From Rhizobium aethiopicum (GTDB lineage Bacteria; Pseudomonadota; Alphaproteobacteria; Rhizobiales; Rhizobiaceae): DNA of 64,000 nt. Shown here piece after piece: positions 36,028 to 46,675 of this stretch. Every line of letters starts with the position of its first letter. The stretch's first letter is position 1. The DNA lies in the NCBI RefSeq assembly GCF_014197535.1, contig NZ_JACIFV010000008.1:1-64000 (forward strand). Direction: 5' to 3'. The translations under genes were made by a program, and so were the position numbers. Under the pieces are notes generated by a model. That model was given only the letters and a program-made list of their open reading frames with translations. It made no database searches and had not been told where the DNA came from.

Positions 36028-36675
36028 ATGGCAAGCGCCGACCAGTTGATCAACGCCTTCACCACGCTCATCGTCACCATCGACCCGCCGGGGCTCGCAC
36101 CGCTCTTCCTGGGGCTGACGGTCGGCATGAGCCGCGCCGAGCGCCGGCAGGTGGCGCTGCGCGGCTCGACCATCGCATTCATCATCCTCGCCGTCTTCGC
36201 CCTGTTCGGCGCAGGCGTGCTCGGCGTGCTCGGGATCTCGATCGGCGCCTTCCGCCTAGCCGGCGGGCTCTTGCTCTTCTGGATCGCCTTCGAGATGGTT
36301 TTCGAGAAGCGGCAGGATCGCAAGGAGAAGACGACCGAGGTGGCGATCACCAAGGATCATATCGAGAATATCGCCGTCTTTCCCCTCGCCCTGCCGCTGA
36401 TCGCCGGTCCCGGCGCCATCTCGGCCACCATCCTGCTTTCCGGCACGCTGGCGACCTCGGTCGAAAAGGCCCAGCTGATCGGCGTCATCGCCGCCATTCT
36501 GCTCCTGACCTTCCTCATGCTGCTGATCGCCGAAACGCTCGACCGTTTCCTCGGCGTCACCGGCCGGGCGATCCTGACCCGCCTCCTCGGCGTCATCCTT
36601 GCAGCCCTTGCGGTGCAGTTCGTCGTCGACGGCGCGAAAGCGGCGCTCAATCTCATCAGCGCGACGCCGCGCTGA
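36028..36675 (+). CDS. MarC-family integral membrane protein
   Basis: A 215-residue protein with six predicted helices. MarC/UPF0056 family features include LIVTIDPPGLAPLFLGLT near the N terminus and FPLALPLIAGPGAISATILLS in the middle. The family was once thought to export antibiotics; that is not confirmed. CGGAGAGACG precedes the ATG. It converges on ssb, separated by a terminator. Confidence 0.9.
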   Translation: MASADQLINAFTTLIVTIDPPGLAPLFLGLTVGMSRAERRQVALRGSTIAFIILAVFALFGAGVLGVLGISIGAFRLAGGLLLFWIAFEMVFEKRQDRKEKTTEVAITKDHIENIAVFPLALPLIAGPGAISATILLSGTLATSVEKAQLIGVIAAILLLTFLMLLIAETLDRFLGVTGRAILTRLLGVILAALAVQFVVDGAKAALNLISATPR

Positions 36676-36690
36676 CGCCACAAGACCAAA

Positions 36691-36727
36691 GAAAAAGAGC
36701 ATGACGCCATCAAAGGCATCATGCTCT
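36691..36727 (-). terminator. Terminator of ssb
   Basis: AGAGCATGACGCC (36696-36708) pairs with GGCATCATGCTCT (36715-36727) with one mismatch. On the minus strand the stem is followed by TTTTTC, fitting termination of ssb, whose stop is 32 bp away. Confidence 0.75.
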
Positions 36728-36758
36728 CAACTCTTCTCCTGGCCAGAAAAATGATCGA

Positions 36759-37274
36759 TCAGAACGGGATGTCGTCGTCGAGATCGCGCGAAAAGTTGCC
36801 GCCGCCACCGCCGCGGCTGGGCGACGAGGAGGGAGCCGGGGCGCCGTAGTCGTCGCCGTAATCATTGTTGCTGCTGCCGCCGCGGCCGCCGCCGAAGCCG
36901 GAGCTTGCGCCGCCGCCATCGCCGCGGCCGTCGAGCATGGTCAGCGTCGAGTTGAAGCCCTGCAGCACCACTTCCGTCGAGTAGCGGTCCTGGCCCTGCT
37001 GGTCCTGCCATTTGCGGGTCTGCAGCTGGCCTTCGATATAGAGCTTGGCGCCCTTCTTCACATATTGCTCGACGACCTTGCAGAGGCCTTCGTTGAAGAC
37101 GACCACAGTGTGCCACTCGGTCTTTTCACGGCGTTCGCCGGAATTGCGGTCACGCCAGGTCTCCGAGGTCGCGATACGGAGATTGGCGATCGGCCGGCCA
37201 TCCTGAGTGCGGCGGATTTCGGGGTCTGCACCCACGTTTCCAACCAGAATTACCTTGTTCACGCTACCAGCCAT
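36759..37274 (-). CDS. ssb: Single-stranded DNA-binding protein
   Basis: A 171-residue OB-fold protein that coats single-stranded DNA in replication and repair. It begins [21 protein letters not shown] and ends in DDDIPF, the tail that recruits partner proteins. A Gly/Ser-rich linker lies between. ATG 37274 with GGTGAGAAG upstream is the standard start; the frame continues upstream to 37328 but without homology. It diverges from uvrA across a LexA box. Confidence 0.96.
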   Translation of the reverse strand: MAGSVNKVILVGNVGADPEIRRTQDGRPIANLRIATSETWRDRNSGERREKTEWHTVVVFNEGLCKVVEQYVKKGAKLYIEGQLQTRKWQDQQGQDRYSTEVVLQGFNSTLTMLDGRGDGGGASSGFGGGRGGSSNNDYGDDYGAPAPSSSPSRGGGGGNFSRDLDDDIPF

Positions 37275-37419
37275 GCTTCTCACCCTGCCTGCCGCCCTGC
37301 CCGGCGGCGTTTCAATCGATCGGCGCACCTTAAACCATCACGGACCGCCGATGCGCATGGGCGGCATTTAATCCACATGTTTATCCATCAGAAAGCCGCA
37401 TGCATTCATCAGGAATTTT

Positions 37420-37434
37420 GTTCTTTATTTGTTC
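37420..37434. promoter_or_regulatory. LexA (SOS) box between ssb and uvrA
   Basis: GTTC-TTTATTT-GTTC matches exactly the alphaproteobacterial LexA operator GTTC-N7-GTTC, a direct repeat rather than the palindrome of E. coli. It lies 125 bp before uvrA and 146 bp before ssb in the divergent promoter region, the position known for rhizobial uvrA. It predicts DNA-damage induction of uvrA and possibly ssb. Confidence 0.88.
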
Positions 37435-37558
37435 TAGTTTATCCGTATGATCCTGTCAACAGAATCGAAAACCTTGAGCCTTCCCTGATATTCAGCCTCG
37501 ACTCGCCCGTTGGCATCACTAAATAAGGGCTGTTATCCAGAAAACCAAAGCAGAGACG

Positions 37559-40480
37559 ATGAGCGAACTGAAGACGATCTCCATCCGCGGCGCGCGCGAG
37601 CACAATCTGAAGAGCATCGATCTCGATCTGCCGCGCAACAAGCTGATCGTCATGACCGGGCTTTCAGGATCCGGCAAGTCCTCGCTCGCCTTCGACACGA
37701 TCTATGCCGAGGGCCAACGGCGCTATGTCGAAAGCCTGTCGGCCTATGCACGGCAGTTCCTCGAAATGATGCAGAAGCCCGATGTCGACCAGATCGATGG
37801 GCTGTCGCCTGCCATTTCAATCGAGCAGAAGACCACCTCGCGCAACCCGCGTTCGACGGTCGGCACCGTCACCGAGATCTACGACTACATGCGCCTGCTC
37901 TTTGCCCGCGTCGGCGTACCCTATTCGCCGGCGACCGGCCTGCCGATCGAGAGCCAGACCGTTAGCCAGATGGTCGACCGCATTCTGGCTTTCGGCGAGG
38001 GTACTCGTCTTTATATTCTTGCGCCGCTCGTGCGCGGCCGCAAGGGCGAATACAAGAAGGAACTGGCGGAGCTGATGAAGAAGGGCTTCCAGCGCGTCAA
38101 GGTGGATGGCCAGTTCTACGAGATCGCCGAGGCGCCTGTTCTCGACAAGAAATACAAACATGACATCGACGTGGTGGTCGACCGTATCGTCGTGCGCTCC
38201 GACGTCTCGGCACGCCTGGCCGACAGCCTGGAAACCTGCCTGAAGCTCGCCGATGGCCTGGCGATCGCCGAATTCGCCGACAAGCCGCTACCGCCGGAAG
38301 AGACTTCGGCCGGCGGTTCGGCCAACAAGTCGCTGAACGAGACGCATGAGCGCGTGCTGTTTTCGGAGAAATTCGCCTGCCCGGTCTCGGGCTTCACCAT
38401 CCCGGAAATCGAACCGCGGCTTTTCTCCTTCAACAATCCCTTCGGCGCCTGCCCGACCTGCGACGGTCTCGGCGCCCAGCAGAAGATCGACCCGGACTTG
38501 ATCGTGCCCGAACCGGAGCGGACCTTGCGCGACGGGGCGATCGCGCCCTGGGCCAAGTCGACCTCGCCCTATTACAACCAGACGCTGGAAGCGCTCGGCA
38601 AACATTACGGCTTCAAGCTCGGCACCCGCTGGAACGACCTGTCCGACGAGGCCAAGGACGTGATCCTGAACGGCACCGACGACAAGATCGAGTTCCACTA
38701 CGCCGACGGCGCCCGCTCCTATACGACGCACAAGAATTTCGAAGGCATCATCACCAATCTCGAGCGCCGCTGGAAGGAGACGGACTCCGCCTGGGCACGC
38801 GAGGATATCGAGCGCTTCATGTCGGCCGCTCCCTGCCCTTCCTGCAACGGCTTCCGTCTGAAGCCGGAGGCCTTGGCGGTGAAGATCGACAGGCTGCATA
38901 TCGGCGAAGTGACCCAAATGTCGATCCGCATCGCGCGCGACTGGTTCGAGGCGCTGCCGGCGACGTTCAACGCCAAGCAGAACGAAATCGCCGTCCGCAT
39001 TCTCAAGGAAATCCGCGACCGCCTGCGCTTTTTGAACGATGTCGGCCTGGAATATCTGAGCCTTTCACGCAACTCCGGCACATTGTCGGGCGGCGAGAGC
39101 CAGCGCATCCGGCTCGCTTCGCAGATCGGTTCGGGGCTGACGGGCGTGCTCTACGTGCTCGACGAGCCGTCGATCGGCCTGCATCAGCGCGATAATGCCC
39201 GGCTGCTCGACACGCTGAAGCACCTGCGCGATATCGGCAACACCGTCATCGTCGTCGAACATGACGAGGATGCGATCCTGACGGCCGACGACGTGGTGGA
39301 TATCGGTCCGGCCGCCGGCATCCATGGCGGTGAGGTTATCGCCCATGGCACGCCGCAGGATATCATGGACAACGCGAGGTCGCTGACCGGCAAATATCTC
39401 TCCGGCGAACTCGGCGTTCCCGTTCCCGAAGGGCGCCGCAAGCCGAAGAAGGGCCGCGAAATCAAGGTGATCGGTGCGCGCGGCAACAATCTGAAGAACG
39501 TCACAGCATCGATCCCGCTCGGCGTCTTCACCGCTGTGACCGGCGTCTCCGGCGGCGGCAAGTCCACCTTCCTGATCGAGACGCTCTATAAATCGGCAGC
39601 ACGCCGCGTCATGGGCGCGCGCGAAATTCCGGCCGACCACGACCGCATCGACGGTTTCGAGCATATCGACAAGGTGATCGATATCGACCAGTCGCCGATC
39701 GGCCGCACGCCGCGCTCGAATCCGGCGACCTATACCGGCGCCTTCACGCCGATCCGCGATTGGTTCGCCGGCCTGCCGGAAGCCAAGGCGCGCGGCTACC
39801 AGCCGGGCCGCTTCTCCTTCAACGTCAAGGGCGGACGCTGCGAGGCCTGCCAGGGCGACGGCGTCATCAAGATCGAGATGCACTTCCTGCCCGATGTCTA
39901 CGTCACCTGCGACGTCTGCCACGGCAAGCGCTATAACCGCGAGACGCTCGACGTGACCTTCAAGCAGAAGTCGATCGCCGATGTGCTCGACATGACGGTG
40001 GAGGAAGGCGTTGATTTCTTTGCGGCAGTCCCCGCCGTGCGCGACAAGCTGCAATCGCTCAAAGATGTCGGCCTCGGTTACATCAAGGTCGGTCAGCAGG
40101 CCAATACGCTCTCGGGCGGCGAAGCCCAGCGCGTCAAACTCGCCAAGGAGCTGTCGAAACGTTCGACCGGACGCACGCTCTATATTCTCGACGAGCCGAC
40201 GACAGGCCTGCACTTCCACGACGTCGCAAAGCTCCTGGAAATGCTGCACGAGCTCGTCAACCAGGGCAATTCCGTCGTGGTGATCGAGCACAATCTCGAA
40301 GTCATCAAGACAGCGGATTGGGTGCTCGATTTCGGCCCCGAAGGCGGCGATGGCGGCGGCGAGATCGTCGCGACCGGCACACCGGAAGCGATCGTCAGGG
40401 AAAAGCGCTCCTATACCGGCCAGTTTCTGAAGGAGTTGCTGGAGCGGCGGCCGGCGAAGAAGGCGGTCGCGGCGGAATGA
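37559..40480 (+). CDS. uvrA: Excinuclease ABC subunit A
   Basis: A 973-residue damage-recognition ATPase of nucleotide excision repair. It has two ABC modules: Walker [10 protein letters not shown] and GVSGGGKST, signatures [15 protein letters not shown] and [14 protein letters not shown], and Walker B motifs VLDEPSIGL and ILDEPTTGL. Zinc-binding CxxC pairs are at [21 protein letters not shown] and CDVCHG. The start ATG follows the LexA-box promoter shared with ssb. Confidence 0.97.
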   Translation: MSELKTISIRGAREHNLKSIDLDLPRNKLIVMTGLSGSGKSSLAFDTIYAEGQRRYVESLSAYARQFLEMMQKPDVDQIDGLSPAISIEQKTTSRNPRSTVGTVTEIYDYMRLLFARVGVPYSPATGLPIESQTVSQMVDRILAFGEGTRLYILAPLVRGRKGEYKKELAELMKKGFQRVKVDGQFYEIAEAPVLDKKYKHDIDVVVDRIVVRSDVSARLADSLETCLKLADGLAIAEFADKPLPPEETSAGGSANKSLNETHERVLFSEKFACPVSGFTIPEIEPRLFSFNNPFGACPTCDGLGAQQKIDPDLIVPEPERTLRDGAIAPWAKSTSPYYNQTLEALGKHYGFKLGTRWNDLSDEAKDVILNGTDDKIEFHYADGARSYTTHKNFEGIITNLERRWKETDSAWAREDIERFMSAAPCPSCNGFRLKPEALAVKIDRLHIGEVTQMSIRIARDWFEALPATFNAKQNEIAVRILKEIRDRLRFLNDVGLEYLSLSRNSGTLSGGESQRIRLASQIGSGLTGVLYVLDEPSIGLHQRDNARLLDTLKHLRDIGNTVIVVEHDEDAILTADDVVDIGPAAGIHGGEVIAHGTPQDIMDNARSLTGKYLSGELGVPVPEGRRKPKKGREIKVIGARGNNLKNVTASIPLGVFTAVTGVSGGGKSTFLIETLYKSAARRVMGAREIPADHDRIDGFEHIDKVIDIDQSPIGRTPRSNPATYTGAFTPIRDWFAGLPEAKARGYQPGRFSFNVKGGRCEACQGDGVIKIEMHFLPDVYVTCDVCHGKRYNRETLDVTFKQKSIADVLDMTVEEGVDFFAAVPAVRDKLQSLKDVGLGYIKVGQQANTLSGGEAQRVKLAKELSKRSTGRTLYILDEPTTGLHFHDVAKLLEMLHELVNQGNSVVVIEHNLEVIKTADWVLDFGPEGGDGGGEIVATGTPEAIVREKRSYTGQFLKELLERRPAKKAVAAE

Positions 40481-40650
40481 CGATGAGGTTGGCGTCGCCC
40501 GACGATCTCCAAACGGAATATCGCGCTTTATAGTGTCTTCGGGTTCCGGAAAACGGGTCGCCGGCCGAACCCTTATCGGCCAGGATGGACGCTCATCGCT
40601 ATGACGAAAGAGATTCATGCGGCCTGACTGCCGCGAACTGGGAGGACGAC

Positions 40651-41457
40651 ATGACGAAATCCGGCACTATCCGCACCGGCATCGGCGGCTGGACCTTCGA
40701 GCCTTGGCGCGGGCATTTCTTTCCCGCCGACCTGAAACAGAAGGACGAGCTGCATTATGCCAGCCGTCAGCTGAAGGTCATCGAGGTCAACGGCACCTAT
40801 TACAGCACACAGAAACCGGCGGTCTTCGCCAAATGGGCGGCCGACGTGCCAGAGGGTTTCATCTTTTCCCTGAAGGCTACGCGGTTCGTCACCAATCGAC
40901 GGGTGCTCGCGGAAGCCGGTGAATCGATGGAGCGGTTCCTCACATCCGGAATCAGCGAGCTCGGCGATCATCTCGGGCCGCTGCTCTGGCAGTTCGCGCC
41001 GACGAAGAAGTTCGATCCGGAAGATTTCGAGGCCTTCCTGAAGCTGCTGCCGGCAAAACAGGATGGGCTGGCGCTCCGTCACGTGGTCGAGGTGCGGCAT
41101 GATTCCTTCAAGGTGCCAGAATTCGTTGCTCTGCTTGCTAGATATGGCGTGGCGCCGGTTTGTGCCGAACATTTCGAATATCCGATGATCGCCGATGTGA
41201 CGGCCGATTTCGTCTATGCCCGACTGCAGAAGGGATCGGATGATATCCCGACCTGCTATCCCGACAAGGATCTGAAGGCCTGGGCAAAGCGGCTCGAGAC
41301 CTGGGCCGAGGGCAAGGTCCCCGACGATCTGCCGCTGATCGACGGGGAGCGCCAGGTGAAGGCCGAGCCGCGCGACGTCTTCGCCTTCATGATCCACGAG
41401 GGCAAGGTCAATGCGCCCCACGGGGCTATCGCCCTGCAGCAGTTGCTGGCGAAATAG
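40651..41457 (+). CDS. DUF72 family protein
   Basis: A 268-residue TIM-barrel-like protein of the DUF72/YecE family. Signatures are GIGGWTFEPWRGHFFP at the N terminus, EVNGTYYSTQKP, and DFVYARLQKGSDDIP. ATG 40651 behind GGGAGGACGAC is preferred to an upstream start at 40585. The family has no proven function. It follows uvrA on the same strand but 170 bp away, and converges on nnr. Confidence 0.88.
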   Translation: MTKSGTIRTGIGGWTFEPWRGHFFPADLKQKDELHYASRQLKVIEVNGTYYSTQKPAVFAKWAADVPEGFIFSLKATRFVTNRRVLAEAGESMERFLTSGISELGDHLGPLLWQFAPTKKFDPEDFEAFLKLLPAKQDGLALRHVVEVRHDSFKVPEFVALLARYGVAPVCAEHFEYPMIADVTADFVYARLQKGSDDIPTCYPDKDLKAWAKRLETWAEGKVPDDLPLIDGERQVKAEPRDVFAFMIHEGKVNAPHGAIALQQLLAK

Positions 41458-41478
41458 GCGGTTGAAACTTAGCCCGGG

Positions 41479-42951
41479 CTAAAGCGGCAACACCTCGGCC
41501 GCGAGATCTTCCGCCGTCAACCCCTTGCCGGCGCGCTGGCCAGCCTCTCCGTGCAGCCACACGCCGGCCGCCGCAGCCTCGAAAGTCGGCAGGCCCTGGG
41601 CGAGCAATCCGCCGATGATGCCGGCAAGCACATCGCCGGAACCTGCGGTGGCAAGCCAGACAGGCGCATTGGTATTGATGAGCGCGCGCCCGTCCGGCGA
41701 GGCGATGACGGTATCGGCGCCCTTATAGACGATCGCGGCATTGGCGCGGCGGGCAGCGGCCACCGCCTTGTCCACCTTCCCCAGTGTTTCGTCGTCGCCG
41801 ATATCCGGAAAGAGCCGCGAAAATTCGCCCTCATGCGGCGTCAGTACCAGACGCGGCTCACCCTGGAAAAGGTCGAAAAGCTGTAGCGGATCTTCCTTGA
41901 ATGAAGAGATGCCGTCGGCGTCGAGCACGAGCCGGCGATCAGCAAGCGCAGCGACGAAGCCGCGCGCTCTTGCCCCGATGCCGAAACCTGGACCGAGGAC
42001 GAAGGTCTGCAGCCGCTTGTCGGACAGCCACTCTGTAAGATCCGCCTCGTCGTCGACTGCATGCAGCATGACGGCTGTGAGATGCGCGGCATTGGCGGCC
42101 ATCGCTGCACCGGGTGCGGCGATCGTCACCAGGCCGGCGCCGGCCTTCAGGCCGGAGACTGCCGACATGCGAGCAGCTCCGGTCCTGTCGGCCTCGCCTG
42201 AAAAAACGACTAGATGTCCGCGCTTGTATTTGTGGGTTTCCAGCTCCTCGGCCGGGAGCACGCCTTTCCAGGCATCAGGTGTGTTCTCGGCGATGGCGCC
42301 GCCCGCCTCGGCCCGGATAATCCGGGCGGGAATGCCGATGTCGAAGACTTCCAGCTCGCCGCAAAGCTGTCTGCCCGGCATCAGAAGATGGCCGGGTTTG
42401 CGGGTCATGAAAGTGATGGTGTTGCGCGCCTGGAAGGCAGCACCCAGCACCTTGCCGGTGCGGCCATCGAGGCCGGAGGGGAGGTCGATGGCAAGCACAG
42501 GCAAATCAGCCTCGGTGACGCGTTCGATCAACGTGCCCACATCGGCAGGCACCGCGCGCCCGAGCCCTGCTCCGAACAGACCGTCGATGACGACGTCACG
42601 GGCTTGCGGCCGATAGAGGCCGAACTCGTGCCCCTCCAACTGGCAGCCGGCCCGAGCGCGGGCGGCATCGCCTTTCAGCTTGACGGCATCGCCGAGATGA
42701 AAAAGCGCCACGGTCGCCCCGCTCTCCCGCAGATGCCTTGCCGCGACATAGGCGTCGCCCCCATTATTGCCGGGACCGCAGAGGACGACGAAACGAAGCG
42801 CCCCGGGATGATGCCGGAGCACTGCAGCGGTAACGGCGGCCCCTGCCCTTTCCATCAGGCCAAAGGAATCGATTCCGCAGGCAGCCGCGGCAGCATCGAT
42901 GGCGCTCATTTCGGCAGGCGTCACCAGAAGGTCGGAAAGATGTTTGCTCAT
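41479..42951 (-). CDS. nnr: Bifunctional NAD(P)H-hydrate epimerase/dehydratase
   Basis: A 490-residue metabolite-repair enzyme. The N-terminal NnrE (YjeF) epimerase domain has ERAG and CGPGNNGGDAYVAARHL; the C-terminal NnrD dehydratase has LTPHEGEFSRLFPD and AGSGDVLAGIIGGLLAQG. It turns damaged R- and S-NAD(P)HX back to NAD(P)H. I place the start at ATG 42951; an in-frame TTG lies four codons upstream. It is oriented away from glnB, sharing the intergenic region that holds the sigma-54 promoter. Confidence 0.94.
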   Translation of the reverse strand: MSKHLSDLLVTPAEMSAIDAAAAACGIDSFGLMERAGAAVTAAVLRHHPGALRFVVLCGPGNNGGDAYVAARHLRESGATVALFHLGDAVKLKGDAARARAGCQLEGHEFGLYRPQARDVVIDGLFGAGLGRAVPADVGTLIERVTEADLPVLAIDLPSGLDGRTGKVLGAAFQARNTITFMTRKPGHLLMPGRQLCGELEVFDIGIPARIIRAEAGGAIAENTPDAWKGVLPAEELETHKYKRGHLVVFSGEADRTGAARMSAVSGLKAGAGLVTIAAPGAAMAANAAHLTAVMLHAVDDEADLTEWLSDKRLQTFVLGPGFGIGARARGFVAALADRRLVLDADGISSFKEDPLQLFDLFQGEPRLVLTPHEGEFSRLFPDIGDDETLGKVDKAVAAARRANAAIVYKGADTVIASPDGRALINTNAPVWLATAGSGDVLAGIIGGLLAQGLPTFEAAAAGVWLHGEAGQRAGKGLTAEDLAAEVLPL

Positions 42952-43633
<682 letters not shown>

Positions 43634-43711
43634 CCACTTTGCCAAGCGCGCAAAGTCCGATACCGTCACCGCGCCCACCTATTGTTATCACAAATTGGAG
43701 GAAGGTATTTA

Positions 43712-45121
43712 ATGGCGACCGCAAGCGAAATTTTGAAGCAGATCCAGGAAAATGACGTCAAGTTCGTCGATCTGCGCTTCACCGACCCGAAGGGCAAGCT
43801 GCAGCACGTCACGATGGACGTTGCCAGCGTCGACGAGGACATGTTCGCTGACGGCGTGATGTTCGACGGCTCTTCGATCGGCGGCTGGAAGGCCATCAAC
43901 GAGTCCGACATGGTGCTGATGCCCGACACCGAAACGGTGCATATGGACCCGTTCTTCGCTCAGTCGACCATGGTCATCGTCTGCGACATCCTCGATCCGG
44001 TTTCCGGCGAGGCCTATAACCGCGATCCGCGCGGCACCGCCAAGAAGGCCGAAGCCTATCTCAAGGCATCAGGCATCGGCGACACGATCTTTGTCGGCCC
44101 GGAAGCCGAATTCTTCGTCTTCGACGACGTCAAATACAAGGCTGATCCCTACAATACCGGCTTCAAGCTCGATTCGACCGAACTGCCGTCGAACGACGAC
44201 ACCGATTACGAAACCGGCAACCTCGGTCACCGTCCGCGCATCAAGGGCGGTTATTTCCCGGTTCCGCCTGTTGACAGCGCCCAGGACATGCGTTCGGAAA
44301 TGTTGACAGTGCTCTCCGAAATGGGCGTCGTTGTCGAAAAGCATCACCATGAAGTCGCCGCCGCCCAGCACGAACTCGGCATCAAGTTCGACACGCTGGT
44401 GCGCAACGCCGACAAGATGCAGATCTACAAGTATGTCGTGCACCAGGTGGCGAACGCCTACGGCAAGACCGCGACCTTCATGCCGAAGCCGATCTTCGGC
44501 GACAACGGCTCGGGCATGCACGTGCACCAGTCGATCTGGAAGGGCGGCAAGCCAACTTTTGCCGGCGACGAATATGCCGGCCTCTCCGAGACCTGCCTGT
44601 TCTACATCGGCGGCATCATCAAGCACGCCAAGGCAATCAACGCCTTCACCAATCCGTCGACGAACTCCTACAAGCGTCTCGTGCCGGGTTATGAAGCGCC
44701 CGTTCTGCTCGCCTATTCGGCCCGCAACCGCTCGGCCTCTTGCCGCATTCCGTTCGGCTCCAACCCCAAGGCCAAGCGCGTCGAAGTCCGCTTCCCGGAT
44801 CCGACCGCCAACCCCTATCTCGCCTTCGCCGCCATGCTGATGGCCGGCCTCGACGGCATCAAGAACAAGATCCATCCCGGCAAGGCCATGGACAAGGATC
44901 TCTACGACCTGCCGCCGAAGGAACTGAAGAAGATCCCGACCGTCTGCGGCAGCCTGCGCGAAGCGCTCGAAAGCCTCGACAAGGACCGCAAGTTCCTGAC
45001 CGCAGGCGGCGTCTTCGACGACGACCAGATCGATGCCTTCATCGAGCTGAAAATGGCAGAGGTGATGCGTTTCGAAATGACGCCGCATCCTGTCGAATAC
45101 GACATGTATTATTCGGCCTGA
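43712..45121 (+). CDS. glnA: Glutamine synthetase type I
   Basis: A 469-residue dodecameric enzyme that makes glutamine from glutamate and ammonia. Family motifs: [33 protein letters not shown] and SASCRIPFG. The adenylylation tyrosine is Y398 in DKDLYDLPP, so activity is expected to be controlled by P-II and GlnE. The ATG at 43712 follows GGAGGAAGG. It lies 78 bp behind glnB and ends in a strong hairpin. Confidence 0.97.
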   Translation: MATASEILKQIQENDVKFVDLRFTDPKGKLQHVTMDVASVDEDMFADGVMFDGSSIGGWKAINESDMVLMPDTETVHMDPFFAQSTMVIVCDILDPVSGEAYNRDPRGTAKKAEAYLKASGIGDTIFVGPEAEFFVFDDVKYKADPYNTGFKLDSTELPSNDDTDYETGNLGHRPRIKGGYFPVPPVDSAQDMRSEMLTVLSEMGVVVEKHHHEVAAAQHELGIKFDTLVRNADKMQIYKYVVHQVANAYGKTATFMPKPIFGDNGSGMHVHQSIWKGGKPTFAGDEYAGLSETCLFYIGGIIKHAKAINAFTNPSTNSYKRLVPGYEAPVLLAYSARNRSASCRIPFGSNPKAKRVEVRFPDPTANPYLAFAAMLMAGLDGIKNKIHPGKAMDKDLYDLPPKELKKIPTVCGSLREALESLDKDRKFLTAGGVFDDDQIDAFIELKMAEVMRFEMTPHPVEYDMYYSA

Positions 45122-45135
45122 TCGGCCGTAACACG

Positions 45136-45161
45136 GAAAGTCCCGGTTCGTCGGGACTTTC
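45136..45161 (+). terminator. Hairpin after glnA
   Basis: GAAAGTCCCG (45136-45145) pairs perfectly with CGGGACTTTC (45152-45161), 14 bp after the glnA stop. The T-rich part is in the stem end rather than after it. Confidence 0.7.
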
Positions 45162-45225
45162 ACCTCCCTGGTCATGAACGGCAGAAGGAGGATATGACGT
45201 TCATGTGACGCGCTGGTGCAAAAAT

Positions 45226-45254
45226 CTTGATTTGCACGGCACCAATCACCAAAT
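45226..45254 (+). promoter_or_regulatory. Candidate RpoH (heat-shock) promoter of hspQ
   Basis: CTTGAT (45226-45231), a 17-base spacer and CCAAAT (45249-45254) fit the alphaproteobacterial RpoH pattern CTTGA-N17/18-CCATAT. The transcript would start near 45261, about 18 bp before the hspQ ATG. Heat control of hspQ fits family knowledge. Confidence 0.55.
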
Positions 45255-45262
45255 TTGGTGAT
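45245..45262. promoter_or_regulatory. Perfect 18-bp palindrome over the hspQ -10 region
   Basis: ATCACCAAATTTGGTGAT is a perfect palindrome. It overlaps the putative -10 element and lies 16 bp before the hspQ ATG, so it looks like a repressor operator or a 5' mRNA structure (thermosensor-like). No known regulator is assigned. Confidence 0.6.
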
Positions 45263-45278
45263 GAAAGGAAGTCGTACC

Positions 45279-45608
45279 ATGAAAGAAAGACTAGCAAAGT
45301 TCAGTATCGGCGAAGTGGTCCGGCACAAGGATTTTCCGTTTCGCGGCGTCATCTTCGACGTTGATCCGGAATTTGCAAATACCGAGGAATGGTGGAATTC
45401 GATTCCCGCCGAGGTGCGCCCGAGGAAGGACCAGCCCTTCTACCACCTGCTCGCCGAAAACGACGAAAGCGAATATGTCGCTTATGTCTCCGAGCAGAAC
45501 CTGGTGAATGACGAAAGCGGCACCCCGCTTCGCAACCCGCAGATCTACCAGATTTTCGATCAGGCGCCGTCCGGCCAGCTCAAACCCAAGATGAGCCTCG
45601 CCCACTAA
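45279..45608 (+). CDS. hspQ: Heat-shock protein HspQ
   Basis: A 109-residue member of the HspQ/YccV family (hemimethylated-DNA-binding fold). The pattern FSIGEVVRHKDFPFRGVIFDVDPEF and the YHLLAENDESEYVAYVSEQNLV segment are typical. In enterobacteria HspQ adjusts Lon protease specificity and replication initiation. AAAGGAAG precedes the ATG. The promoter region has RpoH-like elements and a palindrome. Confidence 0.9.
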   Translation: MKERLAKFSIGEVVRHKDFPFRGVIFDVDPEFANTEEWWNSIPAEVRPRKDQPFYHLLAENDESEYVAYVSEQNLVNDESGTPLRNPQIYQIFDQAPSGQLKPKMSLAH

Positions 45609-45632
45609 GATCGGATCACCGATCACATAAAC

Positions 45633-45664
45633 AAGGCCTCGCATCTCCCGGCGAGGCCTTTTTC
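45633..45664 (+). terminator. Rho-independent terminator of hspQ
   Basis: AAGGCCTCGC (45633-45642) pairs with GCGAGGCCTT (45651-45660), followed by TTTC. A textbook terminator 24 bp after the stop. Confidence 0.88.
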
Positions 45665-45676
45665 TTTGGCGAGAAA

Positions 45677-45701
45677 CAAAAACCTGGCTCGAAGCCGGGT
45701 T
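45677..45701 (-). terminator. Terminator of the IalB-like gene
   Basis: AACCTGGC and GCCGGGTT (45681-45688 and 45694-45701) form a hairpin with TCGAA loop and one wobble pair. Reading the minus strand, it is followed by a T run. It lies 22 bp after the stop of the gene at 45724. Confidence 0.7.
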
Positions 45702-45723
45702 TCTATTCAGTATGGCGGCAGGA

Positions 45724-46389
45724 TCACTGCGCCTTGGCAGCCTTCTGGGCGTCTTCCAGCTTCTTGCGGGCTTCTTCAGCCTTCTTCTGCATGCCTTCCT
45801 GCAGGCTGCGCTGGCTTTCGGCGAGCTTGGATTCGGAAACCGGTTCGCCATCATAGGCGCCGGTGAAGCCTTCGAGCGAAATCTTGATCGGGTTCGGTGC
45901 GCGGCGGAAGTTGATCGAAGTGAAGATCACGTCGCTGCCCTTTTTGAGGCTGGCGATCATCGCGTCCGTCAGCGGAATTTCGGCGGTGCACTTGTCCGGC
46001 AGGCAGACGGCGTAGTCGAGCTTTTGGCCCTTACCGCCGTCGATTTGCATGCTGATGCCCGGAGGAATGAGGCGTGCCGTGGGAACGGAGACCTGCAGGA
46101 GCTTGCGGTTGATCTTGCCGGTGACCGAAATCAGGCCGACAGCCGTGACGAGCTGGCCGCCGTTGGCGAGAATCAGGTTCTGGACAACACAGATGTCGTT
46201 GTCTTCCTGCTTGCTGCAGGTCTTGTACCAGCCAAGCTTCGGCGCACCGGCAGCCTGTGCCGGAGCATCGGCCGGAGCCTGTGCCGCCGCGTCCTGCGCG
46301 AAGGAGGAGACCGGAGCCGAAGCGGCGCCGAACATCACTGCCAGAACGGACAGTGCTGCCCGCATTTTCTTTTCAGACTTGAACATCAT
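45724..46389 (-). CDS. Invasion-associated locus B (IalB) family secreted protein
   Basis: A 221-residue periplasmic protein. The signal peptide (MRAALSVLAVMFGAASAPVSSFA) leads into an Ala/Pro-rich linker and an IalB domain (WYKTCSKQEDNDICVVQNLI, and CLPDKCTAEIPLTDAMIASLKKG) with four conserved cysteines. The C terminus has a Lys/Ala/Glu coiled coil. IalB homologues aid host-cell invasion in Bartonella; in rhizobia the role is not established. The start is ATG 46389 or 46386. Confidence 0.88.
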   Translation of the reverse strand: MMFKSEKKMRAALSVLAVMFGAASAPVSSFAQDAAAQAPADAPAQAAGAPKLGWYKTCSKQEDNDICVVQNLILANGGQLVTAVGLISVTGKINRKLLQVSVPTARLIPPGISMQIDGGKGQKLDYAVCLPDKCTAEIPLTDAMIASLKKGSDVIFTSINFRRAPNPIKISLEGFTGAYDGEPVSESKLAESQRSLQEGMQKKAEEARKKLEDAQKAAKAQ

Positions 46390-46675
46390 AACGAATTCCG
46401 TCTCCTGATATCCGTTCGGAGCAGCGACGTGCCGCCCCAACCATCGGGTCGTTCGGCACTCCACCTCATGGAAAAATAAGGCAAATGCATGACCCCGAAA
46501 CTTCGGGTTCACCTGTTACATCGCAGCGTTCAAGATATCCAGCTTTTCTTTGGCAATTCGAGGCGCAATTTCGTCGCGATGCCGAAGAAATCGCCGCTCC
46601 GTGTTGGAATCGAGCGCCCCCATGCTAATCTCCGCGGTGAATCATGCCCGTTTTCGTGGTCTTAAGGATTGCAGA

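Noticed and set aside
41469..41482. TTAGCCCGGGCTAA palindrome at the end of nnr
   Set aside because: No loop and no T tract; it spans the stop codon and is too short to be a terminator.
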